NCBI GenBank assembly: GCA_036172665.1
Contig: CM069870.1
Span: forward strand, 23,224,001-23,288,000
DNA length: 64,000 bases
Direction: 5' to 3'
Source of the DNA: Prosopocoilus inquinatus
Lineage: Eukaryota > Arthropoda > Insecta > Coleoptera > Lucanidae
Each line of letters opens with the position of its first letter. Within the stretch, counting starts at the first letter, position 1. A model generated the notes under the pieces. The model did no database searches. It saw nothing but the letters and a program-made list of their open reading frames with translations, and was not told the origin of the DNA. The position numbers and the translations under genes are program-made. Positions 54,441-64,000 of this stretch are shown in pieces.

Positions 54441-55663
54441 GTTATTTTCCATTTGCTTGGAAACACACCATACTCCAATGATGTATTTATAACGTCCAAA
54501 ATACGATCACCCACAACCTCACAAGCATCTTTTAAAACCACCGTGGAAATCCCATCTTCGTATCCATTAGAATTTTTAAGAACATCCACAATTGATAATT
54601 GATCTCAAGTCCTTCATTTCCATTTTCTTAAATTTTTTGATTTTAAAGTCACATTCATTAATTGAAGTTGTTCTTATACTGAATTTAGAAATCGCATTGA
54701 TTATATCATTTATACTGTCTATGAAATATGCATTAAACCTATTTGCAATCATTTCAGATGTATTTATTTCAGTGTCATAAAATATTACGCTATTATTTAC
54801 AGATGTTTTTTTATTTCCCAACACATTTTTTATATTTTTCCAAGTTCCTTTACTATTATTTTTATTAGCATCAATTACACTACGTAGATACTCTTATCAT
54901 TCCAATGACTTTATTTCTTAGTAGTTTAAATTCTTCCCATACTCCGGTTACTTTTGTTATCATTGCCTCTTGGTATTTGTAGTTTCGTTCTCTCATTGCT
55001 GAAATAATTTCATAACTAATCAATTTATTGTGCTGAAATCTTTCGGGCATCTCACTACTTATTAAAGGACACATTGAGGTAAATACATTAGATATGTCAT
55101 TTATAATGTTATTCTTCAACATTTGCCATACCATTCTTCCATTTCAGATTTCTTAGATTTTTTTGAAATTTCTCGTTATTTATAAGTACGTTTTAGAAAT
55201 ATGACTTTTTTATTGTTATGTCTTAAAATATCAATATTCAATGTAATAATAGAGTGGTTACTGATTCTTGGTGTTTGGTAAACTTTGCAATGTTTTTATT
55301 ATTAGTAATAACAAAGTCAATTAATGTTGCACTATTTACATTAATTCTAGTCGGTTCCTTAACCATTTGTTGAAATCCGTTTTTGTAAATTAAATTCTTG
55401 CATTTATTACTGTAATAAGTGTCATTGTTTAAGTCAAAATTAAAGTCTCCGACTATAACTGCATTTCCGTCAAATTCAGTACAGTTTTCAACGAGGTTCC
55501 CAAAATAGTCCATAAAAACCGCGTCATTATTTTGTGGTGGATGATACATACAAATTCTTACGACTTCAGGGTTAGTAAATAATAATCGTCGACTGATTTC
55601 AAAAACAACTCTTTTAATACAACACAAATTACACGTATAATAATCCACAACACTTATTTCAAT
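54441..55663 (-). pseudogene. CR1/Jockey-like non-LTR element: endonuclease remnant and RT N-terminal part
   Basis: Upstream half of the element split by the Gypsy insertion. 55238-55648 encodes an endonuclease/exonuclease/phosphatase-type fragment (VGDFNFDLNND near 55440, LIDFVITN near 55310). 54880-55237 and 54576-54824 are linker segments in changing frames. 54441-54589 encodes the RT entry motif YGVFPSKWK, interrupted at the Gypsy target site. Frameshifts and stops are frequent. The 5' part (start of endonuclease, ORF1) is missing; the remnant ends where the mariner begins. Confidence 0.75.
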
Positions 55664-56943
55664 CCGTGGGCTGCTGGAAAATTTTCTGGAATCTAGTAGC
55701 TCTAGAATTGTTAGCGTTTATCAACTGTCATATTTGAAAAATTTGACGTTTTTCGCCTATAATTCTATTGACAGTTCCTATCCAAGTGAACCAGTTTTGT
55801 TTGTACAACATTTGAGAAAAAGTAATTTTGTGTAAACATGGAAATCTCGCGTGAAAATTTTCGTGCCATGATTTTTTACGATTTCAAATATGGTCTAACG
55901 CCGAAACAATGCCTCGATCGGCTTCATTTGGCTTTTGGAGATGAAGAACCATCAAAGAGCAGTGTTTATAATTGGTTTGCCGAATTCCAACGTACACGTA
56001 CCTCTTTCAATGACGAATTTCGTGAAGGTCGTCCATCAACATCTGTTGTTGCCACTAATGTAGATGCTGTGCATGAAACGCTTGAGCGAGAACGACATGT
56101 GACATACCGTGAGATTCAAGCATCCTTACGCATTGACATGAAAGCAATACACCAGCTTTTGCATGATCACTTGAACGTACGAAAGTTTTGCAGTCGTTGG
56201 ATCCCACACAATTTAACAGAAGCACAAAAGCAGGGTCGTATCAAATGGTGCGAAGAAATGCTCAAGAAATTCAATGGAGGTCGTTCAAATTTAGTTTATA
56301 ACATCGTTACTGGTGACGAAATGTGGATCTATTCGTACGAGCCAGAAAGTAAACAACAATCTACCGTTTTGGTATTTCAAAATGAACCAAAACCAACAAA
56401 AGTTGTCCGTTCACGCAGTGCTGCGAAGCAAATGATTGCTTGTTTCTTTGGTTTAACTGGACATGTAGCAACCGTGGCTTTAGAGGATCGAAAAACCGTG
56501 AATGCTGATTGGTATACTACAATTTGTTTGCCGGAAGTCATCGATCAAATAAAAAGAAACAATCGAAATCGACGAATTATTCTCCATCATGACAACGCAG
56601 CTCTCACGGTTGATTTTTTGTCCAACAAAAATATTGACGTAATGACTCATTGTCCATATTCACCTGATTTATCACCTAATGATTTCTTTTTGTTCCCAAA
56701 TATCAAAAATAAAATGCGTGGTGAGCGATTTTCGTCGGCTGAAGCAGCGGTTGAAACATTCCGGACACTGGTTTCTGAGGTACCATGTTTAGAGTGGAAA
56801 ACGTGCTTTAGAACTTGGTTCGAGCGTATGCAAAAGTGTATTGACGTTAAAGGCGAATACTTCGAAAAACAATGATACCGTTTACCAAATTTCATATGCG
56901 TTTTTTCATACCGTTTCCAGAAACTTTTCCAGCAGCCCACGTA
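55663..56943 (+). mobile_element. Mariner element, 1277 bp
   Basis: Element 55665-56941 has terminal inverted repeats CGTGGGCTGCTGGAAAA.TT plus TCTGGAA, 26 of 27 bases matching. The right side is flanked by TA (56942-56943); the left flank is TC (55663-55664), presumably a mutated TA. Inserted at the 5' edge of the non-LTR remnant. Length and structure are typical of mariner. Confidence 0.88.
55838..56875 (+). CDS. Mariner transposase (in-frame deletion in catalytic domain)
   Basis: 345 codons from ATG, uninterrupted. N-terminal paired helix-turn-helix region (about 1-110) with the GRPSTS linker motif; catalytic domain with D160 (VTGDEMW), D252 (HHDNA) and D282 (YSPDLSPNDFFLFP). Mariner transposases have 34 residues between the second and third Asp; here there are 29. 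The missing segment follows HHDNA, where an SHT-type motif is normally found, so about five codons have been lost in frame. The protein is probably inactive despite the open frame. Normal role: cut-and-paste transposition at TA in the nucleus. Confidence 0.88.
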   Translation: MEISRENFRAMIFYDFKYGLTPKQCLDRLHLAFGDEEPSKSSVYNWFAEFQRTRTSFNDEFREGRPSTSVVATNVDAVHETLERERHVTYREIQASLRIDMKAIHQLLHDHLNVRKFCSRWIPHNLTEAQKQGRIKWCEEMLKKFNGGRSNLVYNIVTGDEMWIYSYEPESKQQSTVLVFQNEPKPTKVVRSRSAAKQMIACFFGLTGHVATVALEDRKTVNADWYTTICLPEVIDQIKRNNRNRRIILHHDNAALTVDFLSNKNIDVMTHCPYSPDLSPNDFFLFPNIKNKMRGERFSSAEAAVETFRTLVSEVPCLEWKTCFRTWFERMQKCIDVKGEYFEKQ

Positions 56944-57757
56944 CATAAAAAATAGGTGCAACTATATTGAAATCATTCATGCTAATTATTTGCCTATTAC
57001 ATTTTACGTGCAGTTTATTTTTGTTTATGGCGAACGAAACTTATTTATGAGGAAGATAAATATGGAGCTGTCGCGTTCCTTTACCGATTACCTTTCGAGA
57101 AACGAAACCTAATCGACCCGGTATTGCCATCGGCCTACCGATGCAGAATTTACTTCTTAAAGGAAGAAAACGGGAGGAAAGAAGTAAAGATTTCAAATTA
57201 ACTTTCTATTGCGAAAGTGGTACTTGATCGTTTGTTTCAGAGGTTTTCACGGCCCGCTGGATTCTTATTTCGACCCTGACTTCGTCTGCGGGTATCTCTC
57301 TCTCTCTCTCTCTCTCCATTTAGGAGACGACGTGATTCATTTCACACGATTGAGCAAAGCAATGATGAAAACTCAAAGAGAATTCCTACTAATATTATTC
57401 ATGTAGAAAAAAAAATGTCAGTACAGTCGAAAGAAAAAAAAAACTAGACAATTATAGACAATTACAGTTTCCTGTAATTTTTCACCATAGAACAAAATTT
57501 TCCAAAAAGGACGCCGTGACATCATTATTTTCTATGTAGAATCGATGAATCATACTAAAATTTGAGGATAACAAACGCGAGTTGGTTATTAATGAGCGTC
57601 TGCTCTGAGAACTGATTAACGGGAAAGTACGTAATTAAAAAAAAATGTGATGCACCCAATTTCTGACAATAATAAAGGCTACATACAACTGGACTCTCCT
57701 TTGCAATGTGATTAAAGCGCGCTTTCAAGTTTTACCCCGAAGTCAAATAAATAAAAG
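56944..57757. other. No supported gene; microsatellite and MITE-end fragment
   Basis: A CT microsatellite lies at about 57295-57317. 57465-57484 (CAGTTTCCTGTAATTTTTC) is the outer end of MITE family M1. The 65-codon frame at 57209-57406 shows no known domain. Confidence 0.5.
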
Positions 57758-57924
57758 TACAGTCATAGCACAAAGAATTGAATGTTTGGACGGGTAAACG
57801 GCCACCCGACTTCGCCCGACCTAGAGAAAACGCCGTAGCTCCACCTGTCCGAAATACCCAATCCGGGCGAAGTCGGGTGGCCGTTTACCCTTCCAGAGTT
57901 TCAATTCTTTGTGCTATGACTGTA
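57758..57924. mobile_element. Tc1/mariner-type MITE, 163 bp
   Basis: Element 57760-57922 has inverted arms of about 60 bp (CAGTCATAGCACAAAGAATT, then GGGTAAACGGCCACCCGACT, then TCGCCCG) and is flanked by TA on both sides. The centre is about 45 bases. It is GC-richer than its flanks. Confidence 0.88.
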
Positions 57925-58286
57925 CATGTTTCTAGTTGTGTAATGTTTAAATAAATGGTATTAGTCACCCTTCAACCATTCACAATTATTATTGTTTCAA
58001 TGTTACAACAACGTCCGCTGTTTCACCAGCTCAAGAGATTATGACTTTATTTGTTGTATTTATCGCCTCCTTAAGGTCATATCTAAAACTTATTAGTATG
58101 TACTTGCCCACAACTTCGATTTTATGGTATGGTTATAAGAATTTCGTTCACACGAAAATTCTTACCCTTGTGCAATTAGTTTAAAAGAAAGAATAAACAA
58201 AAAACAAAACTGATTTTATTCCTTCTCATCAAACCAGTGTAATAAAATGCGCAGGTAAAATTCTCGAACTTATTGCCGCATAATTC
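57925..58286. other. AT-rich DNA, nothing recognised
   Basis: A small hairpin AAGAATTTCGT/ACGAAAATTCTT lies at about 58137-58163. No gene. Confidence 0.4.
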
Positions 58287-58898
58287 TTGCGTTATGTTCC
58301 GCTCGATGGGTCGTCGTCGACGATGGTTCAACTTGAGCGTGAGGAAAGTAAAAACTTGCGACTGCTGGAATTAATAATAACAACTAACTACCAACTCCTG
58401 CTGCTGCCGCAAGTGAAAATACTTCTTCAGTATTTCAGTCACATCACCACATCCGACCCAGACGAAGATGTGCGGTATTCAATGTCGACGACTTACCTTG
58501 TTCCAGTAGAATTTATGGATGTGCATGCAGAAATGTTCTGCTGTTTAAACTTGCAAGAAATGGTTTCGCAGAGGCGCCGGGTGCCCTTCCTCTCTCATGC
58601 ACTCTCCGCTTCTTCTGCCTCCTCGTCTTGCAACGTTGTGGTGTTACGTGACGTGAGGAACATATTATTACATGATGCGAAGAACCTGTACGTCAATGTT
58701 TTGCTAATGACTAATAACAGAAACGACAATAAATTTGAGAGAGAGAGGAAGAAAAAAAACAGTGTCGCCACCCTTATTGGGACACCCGGTCCCAATAAGG
58801 GTGGCGACCTACGTAAGACCTACGGGTTCGAGAGAGAAGAAAAAAATATAATCAAAGTGATCAAGAGAAACTCAAAGAAAATACTTTTAAGTACCTGA
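58287..58898 (+). CDS. Unassigned open frame, doubtful
   Basis: A 203-codon frame; the first ATG is codon 13 (58323). I recognise no domain. Composition is Ser/Leu-rich early and Lys/Arg-rich late, and the last third crosses a perfect 20-bp-arm hairpin at 58764-58808, which argues against a conserved protein. It is the longest frame here outside the transposon genes and the satellite, so it is listed, but it may be chance. Confidence 0.15.
   Translation: MRYVPLDGSSSTMVQLEREESKNLRLLELIITTNYQLLLLPQVKILLQYFSHITTSDPDEDVRYSMSTTYLVPVEFMDVHAEMFCCLNLQEMVSQRRRVPFLSHALSASSASSSCNVVVLRDVRNILLHDAKNLYVNVLLMTNNRNDNKFERERKKKNSVATLIGTPGPNKGGDLRKTYGFEREEKNIIKVIKRNSKKILLST
58764..58808. repeat. Perfect hairpin, 20-bp arms, 5-base loop
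   Basis: GTCGCCACCCTTATTGGGAC and its exact complement around ACCCG. GC-rich against an AT-rich background. It could be a tiny foldback or an RNA hairpin; no terminator T-run follows. Confidence 0.9.
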
Positions 58899-59032
58899 GT
58901 TGACTTCAAGGGGGCGCAATCAATAGGCCCAATAATAAAAATTAATTATGCTAACAAAAGTCTTAGAATAATCTGCAGCTTTGACAGCGTCATTGGAAAG
59001 CTGCACAACTTTGATTTTAGGTATATTATCGT

Positions 59033-60978
59033 AAAGGAAATTAAACTTCCTTGTGCGAGGTGCTTCATAAAATTATCGACACTTTATTTTAACAAGTTTG
59101 ACAGACAGTAAAAGAAAATTGAAAAATATCATAACTTCGAACAATTATAAATGAGCGTTCGCCTTCTGAATCGAAAAACAAAAAGAAAAATAATATTATC
59201 ATACTGCGTACTCCAGGATCTTCACAGCACTTCTGACAACATTTTACCTTAAGAACTTTGACAGTTAATTTAAAAAAAAAAAAAACAAAAATCACCGCAA
59301 CCAACCGACTGTTAATTGTCGTTTTCTTCTCATCCCCAGAATAAAAGAAGGAAAAAAATTAAACTTTTATGTACGGGATGAAATATCGACATTTTATTTT
59401 AACAAGTTTGACAGATAATGAAAAAAATATAGTTTTCTTATTATAACACTTTCTCATACCCTGAAAATTATGAGAGAATAAGTAATTTAAGTAATTAAAA
59501 TGGATCGGACAGCTAATAAAAAACTTAACAAGTTTTTGTGTTTGACAGCTGTCAAGCGCACAGCGGATCGTCGACAAATCGGTTGATTTTAATTACTGCA
59601 TCTATCAGAAAATTGGTGTCAGGTTAACGGCATGCCATAAGATGTTTCACGCCCGCGTAACGTATTTTTGTGTACATTTTTAATTAGTTATAAACTGTAC
59701 CATTGTTCAAATATTTTTCCCGTAATCTCTGATGTCTGTTCTTTTATTTGCTTTTCATTTTGCAGCGCATTCAAGAATCACCCTGTTTTTTTTCTAATTT
59801 AAAAAATAAAAGAATTGCACGCGAACCATAACTTCACTTTATTGTTACTTGTTTACTTCATAAAGGTAAATAAAATATAAAATTAAAGAAAATTGAATAT
59901 AAAATTTTGTATTTTGAAAATTTTATTAATTGCATGCACAACTTTGATTTTAGATTTATTATCGTATCGCCATTATTAAAGATGGGGGGAAACGGTTGAA
60001 TTATTTACTTAAAAAAATAGAAGTTTGTTGTACGTTTTAAAGCAAATAATTCAAGTGTTTCCCCCACATTTATTAATAGCGATACAATAACAAAACTTTC
60101 AAAATACAAAGTTTTATATTCAATTTTTTTTAATTTTAAATTTTATTTACCTTTATGAAGTAAACAAGTAACAATAAAGTGAAAGCACGCTTCGCGTGCA
60201 ATTCTTTTATTTTTTAAATAAAAGAAAATACAGGGTGATTCTTGAATGCATTGCGAAATGAAAAGCAAATAAAAGAACAGACGTCAGAGATTACGGTAAA
60301 AATGTTTTAAAAATGCTACAGTTTATAACTACTTAAAAATGCACACAAAAATATGTTGCGCGGGCGTTAAATGTCTTATGGCATGCCGCTAACTTGACAC
60401 CAATTTTCCGATAGAATAAGTAATTAAAATCAACCGGTTTCTCGACGTTCCGCTGTGCGCTTGACAGCTGTCAAACACAAAAGCTTGTTAACTTTTTTAT
60501 TAGCTGTCCGATTGATTTTAATTACTTATTTTCTCATAATTTTCAGGGCATGATAAAGTGTTGTAAGAAGAAAACTATATTTTTTTCATTATTTGTCAAA
60601 CTTGTTAAAATAAAATGTCGATATTTCATACCGTACAAACAAATTTATTTTTTTTCCTTCTTTTATTCAGGGGATGAGAAAAAAAACGACAATTAACAGT
60701 CGCCTGATTGCGGTGATTTTCATGTTTTCTTTTTTAAATTAACTGTCAAACTTCTTAAGGTAAAATGTTGTCGGAAGAGCTATCACGATCATGGAGTACC
60801 CTGTATGAGAATCTTATTTTTTTTTGTTATTCGATTCAGAAGGAGAACACTCATTTATAATTCTTTCGCAGTTATGATATTTTCCACATTTTTTTACTGT
60901 CTGTCAAACTTAAAATAAAGTGTCGATAATTTTATGAAGCACCTCGCACAAGGAAGCTTAATTTCCTTTCACTCTCTA
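59033..60978. repeat. 1.9-kb imperfect palindrome
   Basis: Left arm about 59033-60004 is complementary to right arm about 60006-60978. Paired landmarks are CCTTGTGCGAGGTGCTTCAT, CAGGGTGATTCTTGAATGC, GGCATGCC, GACAGCTGTCAA and TTATTGTTACTTGTTTACTT. The centre at about 60005 lies in a GGGGAAAC...GTTTCCCCC context. Each arm contains units of the 300-bp array that continues to the right, so the palindrome is an inverted junction of that satellite with a unique centre. Confidence 0.8.
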
Positions 60979-62420
60979 ATCTAGAGAAGAACAGAAAACG
61001 TCAGTAGTTGTCGTGATTTTCATGTGTTTTTTTAATTACATGTCAAACTTTTCAATGCAAAATGTTATTAACTATCGAGAATCTGAAATACTTTATGCAA
61101 TATTTTATTATCAATAGAAAGCAAAAGTAAATAACAGTTGTTTGGTTTGAATAGTTCGCATTATTTTCAAAAATTTTGTTTTCGTGACTACATCTGTCAA
61201 ACTTATTAACGTGAAATGTCCATAATTTTATGTAGTATCCTGTATAAAAAAGTTTCATTATCTCTCTCTCTGGTTTGGAGATAAGCAGAAAACAGATTGT
61301 TCGTTAGCGTGATTTTCATGTTTTTTTTTTAATTAACTGTCACTTGTCAAAGTGAAATGTCAAAAAAATTAATTCTTTTTCTTAATCTTGAGATACACGC
61401 AATTATTAGTTGTTTCTTAAAGTAAAATGTTGTCAAAATAATTTATATGAGAGTATATTTTTGAATTGCTATATTTCTCTATTTACTGTCATTATCTGTC
61501 AAACATCTTTTTTAAATTCGACAATTCTATGAAATATCCCGTAAAAAAAAGAATAATTTTCTTTCTCTACCTAATCTGGAACCTCTGGAGGTAATCACAA
61601 ATACTTTTTGTGTTTTTTTAAATTAACTGTCAAAGTTTTCAATGCAAAATGTTATTGGCTATCAGGATTCTGAAGTAAATACTTTATATAACATTTTTCT
61701 AAATAGAAAGCGAAAACAAACATCAGTTGTTATCTTAGTTCGGATTCTTTTCAAAAATTTTGTTTTAGCAATTGCATCTGTCAAACTTATTAAAGTGAAA
61801 CGTCCATAATTTTATGAAGTACCCCGCACAAAAAAAAACTTTAATTCTCTTTCTTTCTCTAATCTGGAGATGAGCAGAAAACATCAGTTGTTTGAGAGCG
61901 TGATTTTCATGTCCTCTTTAATTAACTGTCAGACTTGTCAAAAATGAAATGACGCCAAATTAATTTAATTCTTTTTCTTAATCTTGAGGTAGGTGTTTAC
62001 AATTATTAGTTGTTTGTGAGTTGCTAAAATTTGTACACTTTATTTGCATTATCTGTCAAATTCATTAAAATGTCGATAATTTTGCGAAACAACCTGTATA
62101 AAAGAGTTATTTTTCTTCTTCTTTTTCTATTCAGAAGGCGTGCACAAATATCGGTTATTTTGCTAATTAGTTCGCACAATTTTCGAACAATTTTTTTAGC
62201 TACTGCAAAACCTGTCAAAGTTTATCGGCAAAGTTTCTGAGAAACATCTTTGCATAGAGTACTTATACTTTTCTCTTCTTTTATGAATCTGGAGATATAT
62301 GTAAATATTAATCTTTTATCCGTTGTCATATTTGTCATTCTTTTCACTCCCTGTCAAGCTTGTTAAAATAAAAGTCACAGTTTTCTAAAGCATACCGTAA
62401 CAAAAAAGTTTAATTTACTT
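60979..62420. repeat. Satellite S3, period about 300 bp
   Basis: GTGATTTTCATG landmarks at 60713, 61013, 61309 and 61900 give spacings of 300, 296 and 591. Each unit has CTGTCAAACTT.TTAA, AAATGTC.ATAATTTTATG, and CTCTAATCTGGAGAT.AGCAGA words. The array continues from the right arm of the palindrome and fades near 62420. Frames within it are artefacts. Confidence 0.75.
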
Positions 62421-63452
62421 TCTTTCTTTCTCATCTTTTCATCATCATTCCAGCCCCAAGCAATAATTAAATTTGTCAAGAAATTTGGGGAACTAAATAT
62501 ATATGATAATTTAATTTTCCTTGTGTCATATCTTCTCCCCCCCCCCCTTCGTAAAAAAATATTTTTATTATCTCAAGGTAATACCAATACATAGTTAAAT
62601 TTACGCCCGGCCCCTCCACCAAAAATGTTAGGGTAAACGTAGGGGGACGTAGACCAGGGTATACAGAGTGTGCTGAAATTAAAAGAAAACGAGTTAAACG
62701 TTTGCCGCCCAAAATACAAATAGGCTCAAATTATCCTAGGTACGTTTATCAAGTTATTTCAATTAAATTAAAAAAATATATATTATAAGTCTTCTTTCTA
62801 AACTAGCCGCAGCTTTCTTATATCACTAAGATAAATATGGCCGTTACATCGAAGGACAGCCTGTATAGAGCAAGATATTAACGTAATTTATTTTCTCTTT
62901 TTTTTCTTTTTTGGTACAAATATACGTATTTGTTTTTTGGCGAACGTTTCCAATCTTCCCGTAATTAGTGGGATTTGAAGTGGTCCTTCGATTTCCTATT
63001 GTCCGTGATCCCTTGCCCCTTACCTAACAGCCCGCAGGTTAAGCATAATTGGATCCCGAACAAGCTGGAACACCTGAAGGGACGTACCCAATAACCCACC
63101 ACCACGTACCCCCATTTCCGCATGAAATCAATAATGACGAAGCTCATGACTCCGGAAGGGACTACGAAACGCATCACAAAAAAATCCAAAAAAATCACTA
63201 GCGCTAAAACGGCGTTATACAGGGTGATTTTTAATTAACTCGACAAAATCAAACCAGCGACAGAATCGATACCCGAGATTATGGGAAAAATATTACAAAG
63301 CTGTTCGTAGTTTAGTTTTAGAGAAATAAACAATTAATCAAAAATAAAACCCAAAAACCGCGATATTTCTTGCTTAAGGTGGAGTATTCATGGCATGAAC
63401 AACAAAATTCACTAAGGAAAACAAACCACAAACGTAAGGTTTCGTTACGTCA
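62421..63452. other. No firm gene; one GC-richer segment
   Basis: 62965-63198 is GC-richer than its surroundings and open on the minus strand for 77 codons (hydrophobic, with VVVGYWVRPF and CSSLF). I recognise no family; it could be a relic exon or part of an unclassified TE. CAGGGTGATTTTTAATTAA (about 63220) resembles the CAGGGTGATTCTTG words near 60232. Confidence 0.35.
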
Positions 63453-64000
63453 GCGCCATCTCTGTACATTTTGTCGTACTACAACTTGTCGGCACCTAAT
63501 TTGAAACGAAAAAAGTCGCTCTAGCACAAAAACCGTAGATTTGTCGGCACGAAATTTGAAACGAAAAAAGTCGCTATAGCCGATCCACATTTTTTAATTT
63601 TTTTCTCTTGAGTACAATAAATCTATCTGAAATTGTGTTCGTTAGCGCCATCTGTATATATTTTATCCAACTATAATCTGTCGGCGCGAAATTTGAAATC
63701 CACTGAAGCTGCTGCCGCTGATGAATAATTTTAAATTTTTTTTCTAAATAATTCCATGTAAAACCGTGTTACGTCAGCGCCATCTGTGTATATTTTGCCG
63801 AACCACGATTTGTCGGCGCGAAATTTGTAATGAAAAAAAGTTGTTGCAACGGATGCACATTTTTTTAAAATTTTTTTGAGCACAATGAATCTATTTGAAA
63901 TTGTGTTCGTCAGCGCCATCTCTATATATTTTGTCGAACTAAAATCTGTCGGCGCGAAATTTGAAATCCAAAAAAGTCACAGCCGCCGATGCATAATTTT
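63453..64000. repeat. Tandem repeat with GCGCCATCT and TGTCGGCGCGAAATTTG words
   Basis: The order GTCAGCGCCATCT, ATATATTTTGTC, TGTCGGCGCGAAATTTGAAA, AAAAAAGTCGC.GC.GC.GATGCA recurs with landmarks at 63453, 63645, 63777 and 63913. Successive spacings are 192, 132 and 136. The array runs off the window end. Confidence 0.75.

Noticed and set aside
56942..57200. Continuation of the CR1/Jockey-like element beyond the mariner
   Set aside because: Sequence after the right TA does not match the related fragment at 40641-40656, and no endonuclease codons are visible.

Overview
This is an AT-rich stretch of an animal nuclear genome, most likely an insect: it carries a mariner transposase, a Ty3/Gypsy LTR retrotransposon, a non-LTR retrotransposon of the CR1/Jockey type, many MITE-like foldbacks, several satellites and frequent copies of the 'GCGCCATCT' motif often seen in insect repeats. 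I recognise no host protein-coding exon, tRNA or rRNA. The window is intergenic or intronic DNA built almost wholly from transposable elements (TEs) and their debris.

Layout. 1-17 kb: MITEs, degenerate 'aaggtcaacccaact' tracts, a 300-bp satellite with internal hairpins, and foldbacks with hammerhead-like ribozyme motifs (near 4.2, 13.7 and 14.2-14.4 kb). 17.6-23.2 kb: very purine-rich DNA with a 222-bp satellite, followed by a pyrimidine-rich block. 24-36.5 kb: two large solo LTRs with perfect 4-bp target-site duplications (TSDs), a small Gypsy-type LTR, MITEs, short tandem repeats, and a foldback carrying a hammerhead motif. 37.4-40.3 kb: a giant inverted repeat with an insertion in each arm. 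40.6-44.7 kb: dispersed repeats, another degenerate tract and the densest cluster of hammerhead motifs. 46.1-56.9 kb: one decayed CR1/Jockey-like element split by a TA-flanked MITE and a Gypsy element, with a mariner at its 5' edge. 57.7-64 kb: a Tc1/mariner-type MITE, a 1.9-kb palindrome leading into a 300-bp satellite, and a short-period tandem repeat.

Most notable is the Gypsy element (47981-54436, minus strand; LTRs identical by eye, TSD GTAC). Its Gag has an N-terminal SAP-like domain and a tandem coiled-coil array. Its Pol continues past integrase into a TARG1/OARD1-like macrodomain with the catalytic Lys and Asp retained, then a CCCH zinc finger, where env or a chromodomain might be expected. 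The element looks recent and structurally intact, so this domain pair is part of a recently mobile retrotransposon.

Second is a family of foldback repeats carrying type I hammerhead ribozyme motifs. The copy at 44616-44680 can be folded completely by hand, and a second at 36314-36378 keeps the pairing. A related variant family occurs as head-to-head copies at 4.2, 14.2-14.4 and 43.8-44.2 kb. In animals such ribozymes go with Penelope-like elements, retrozymes and satellites, but no Penelope reverse transcriptase is visible here.
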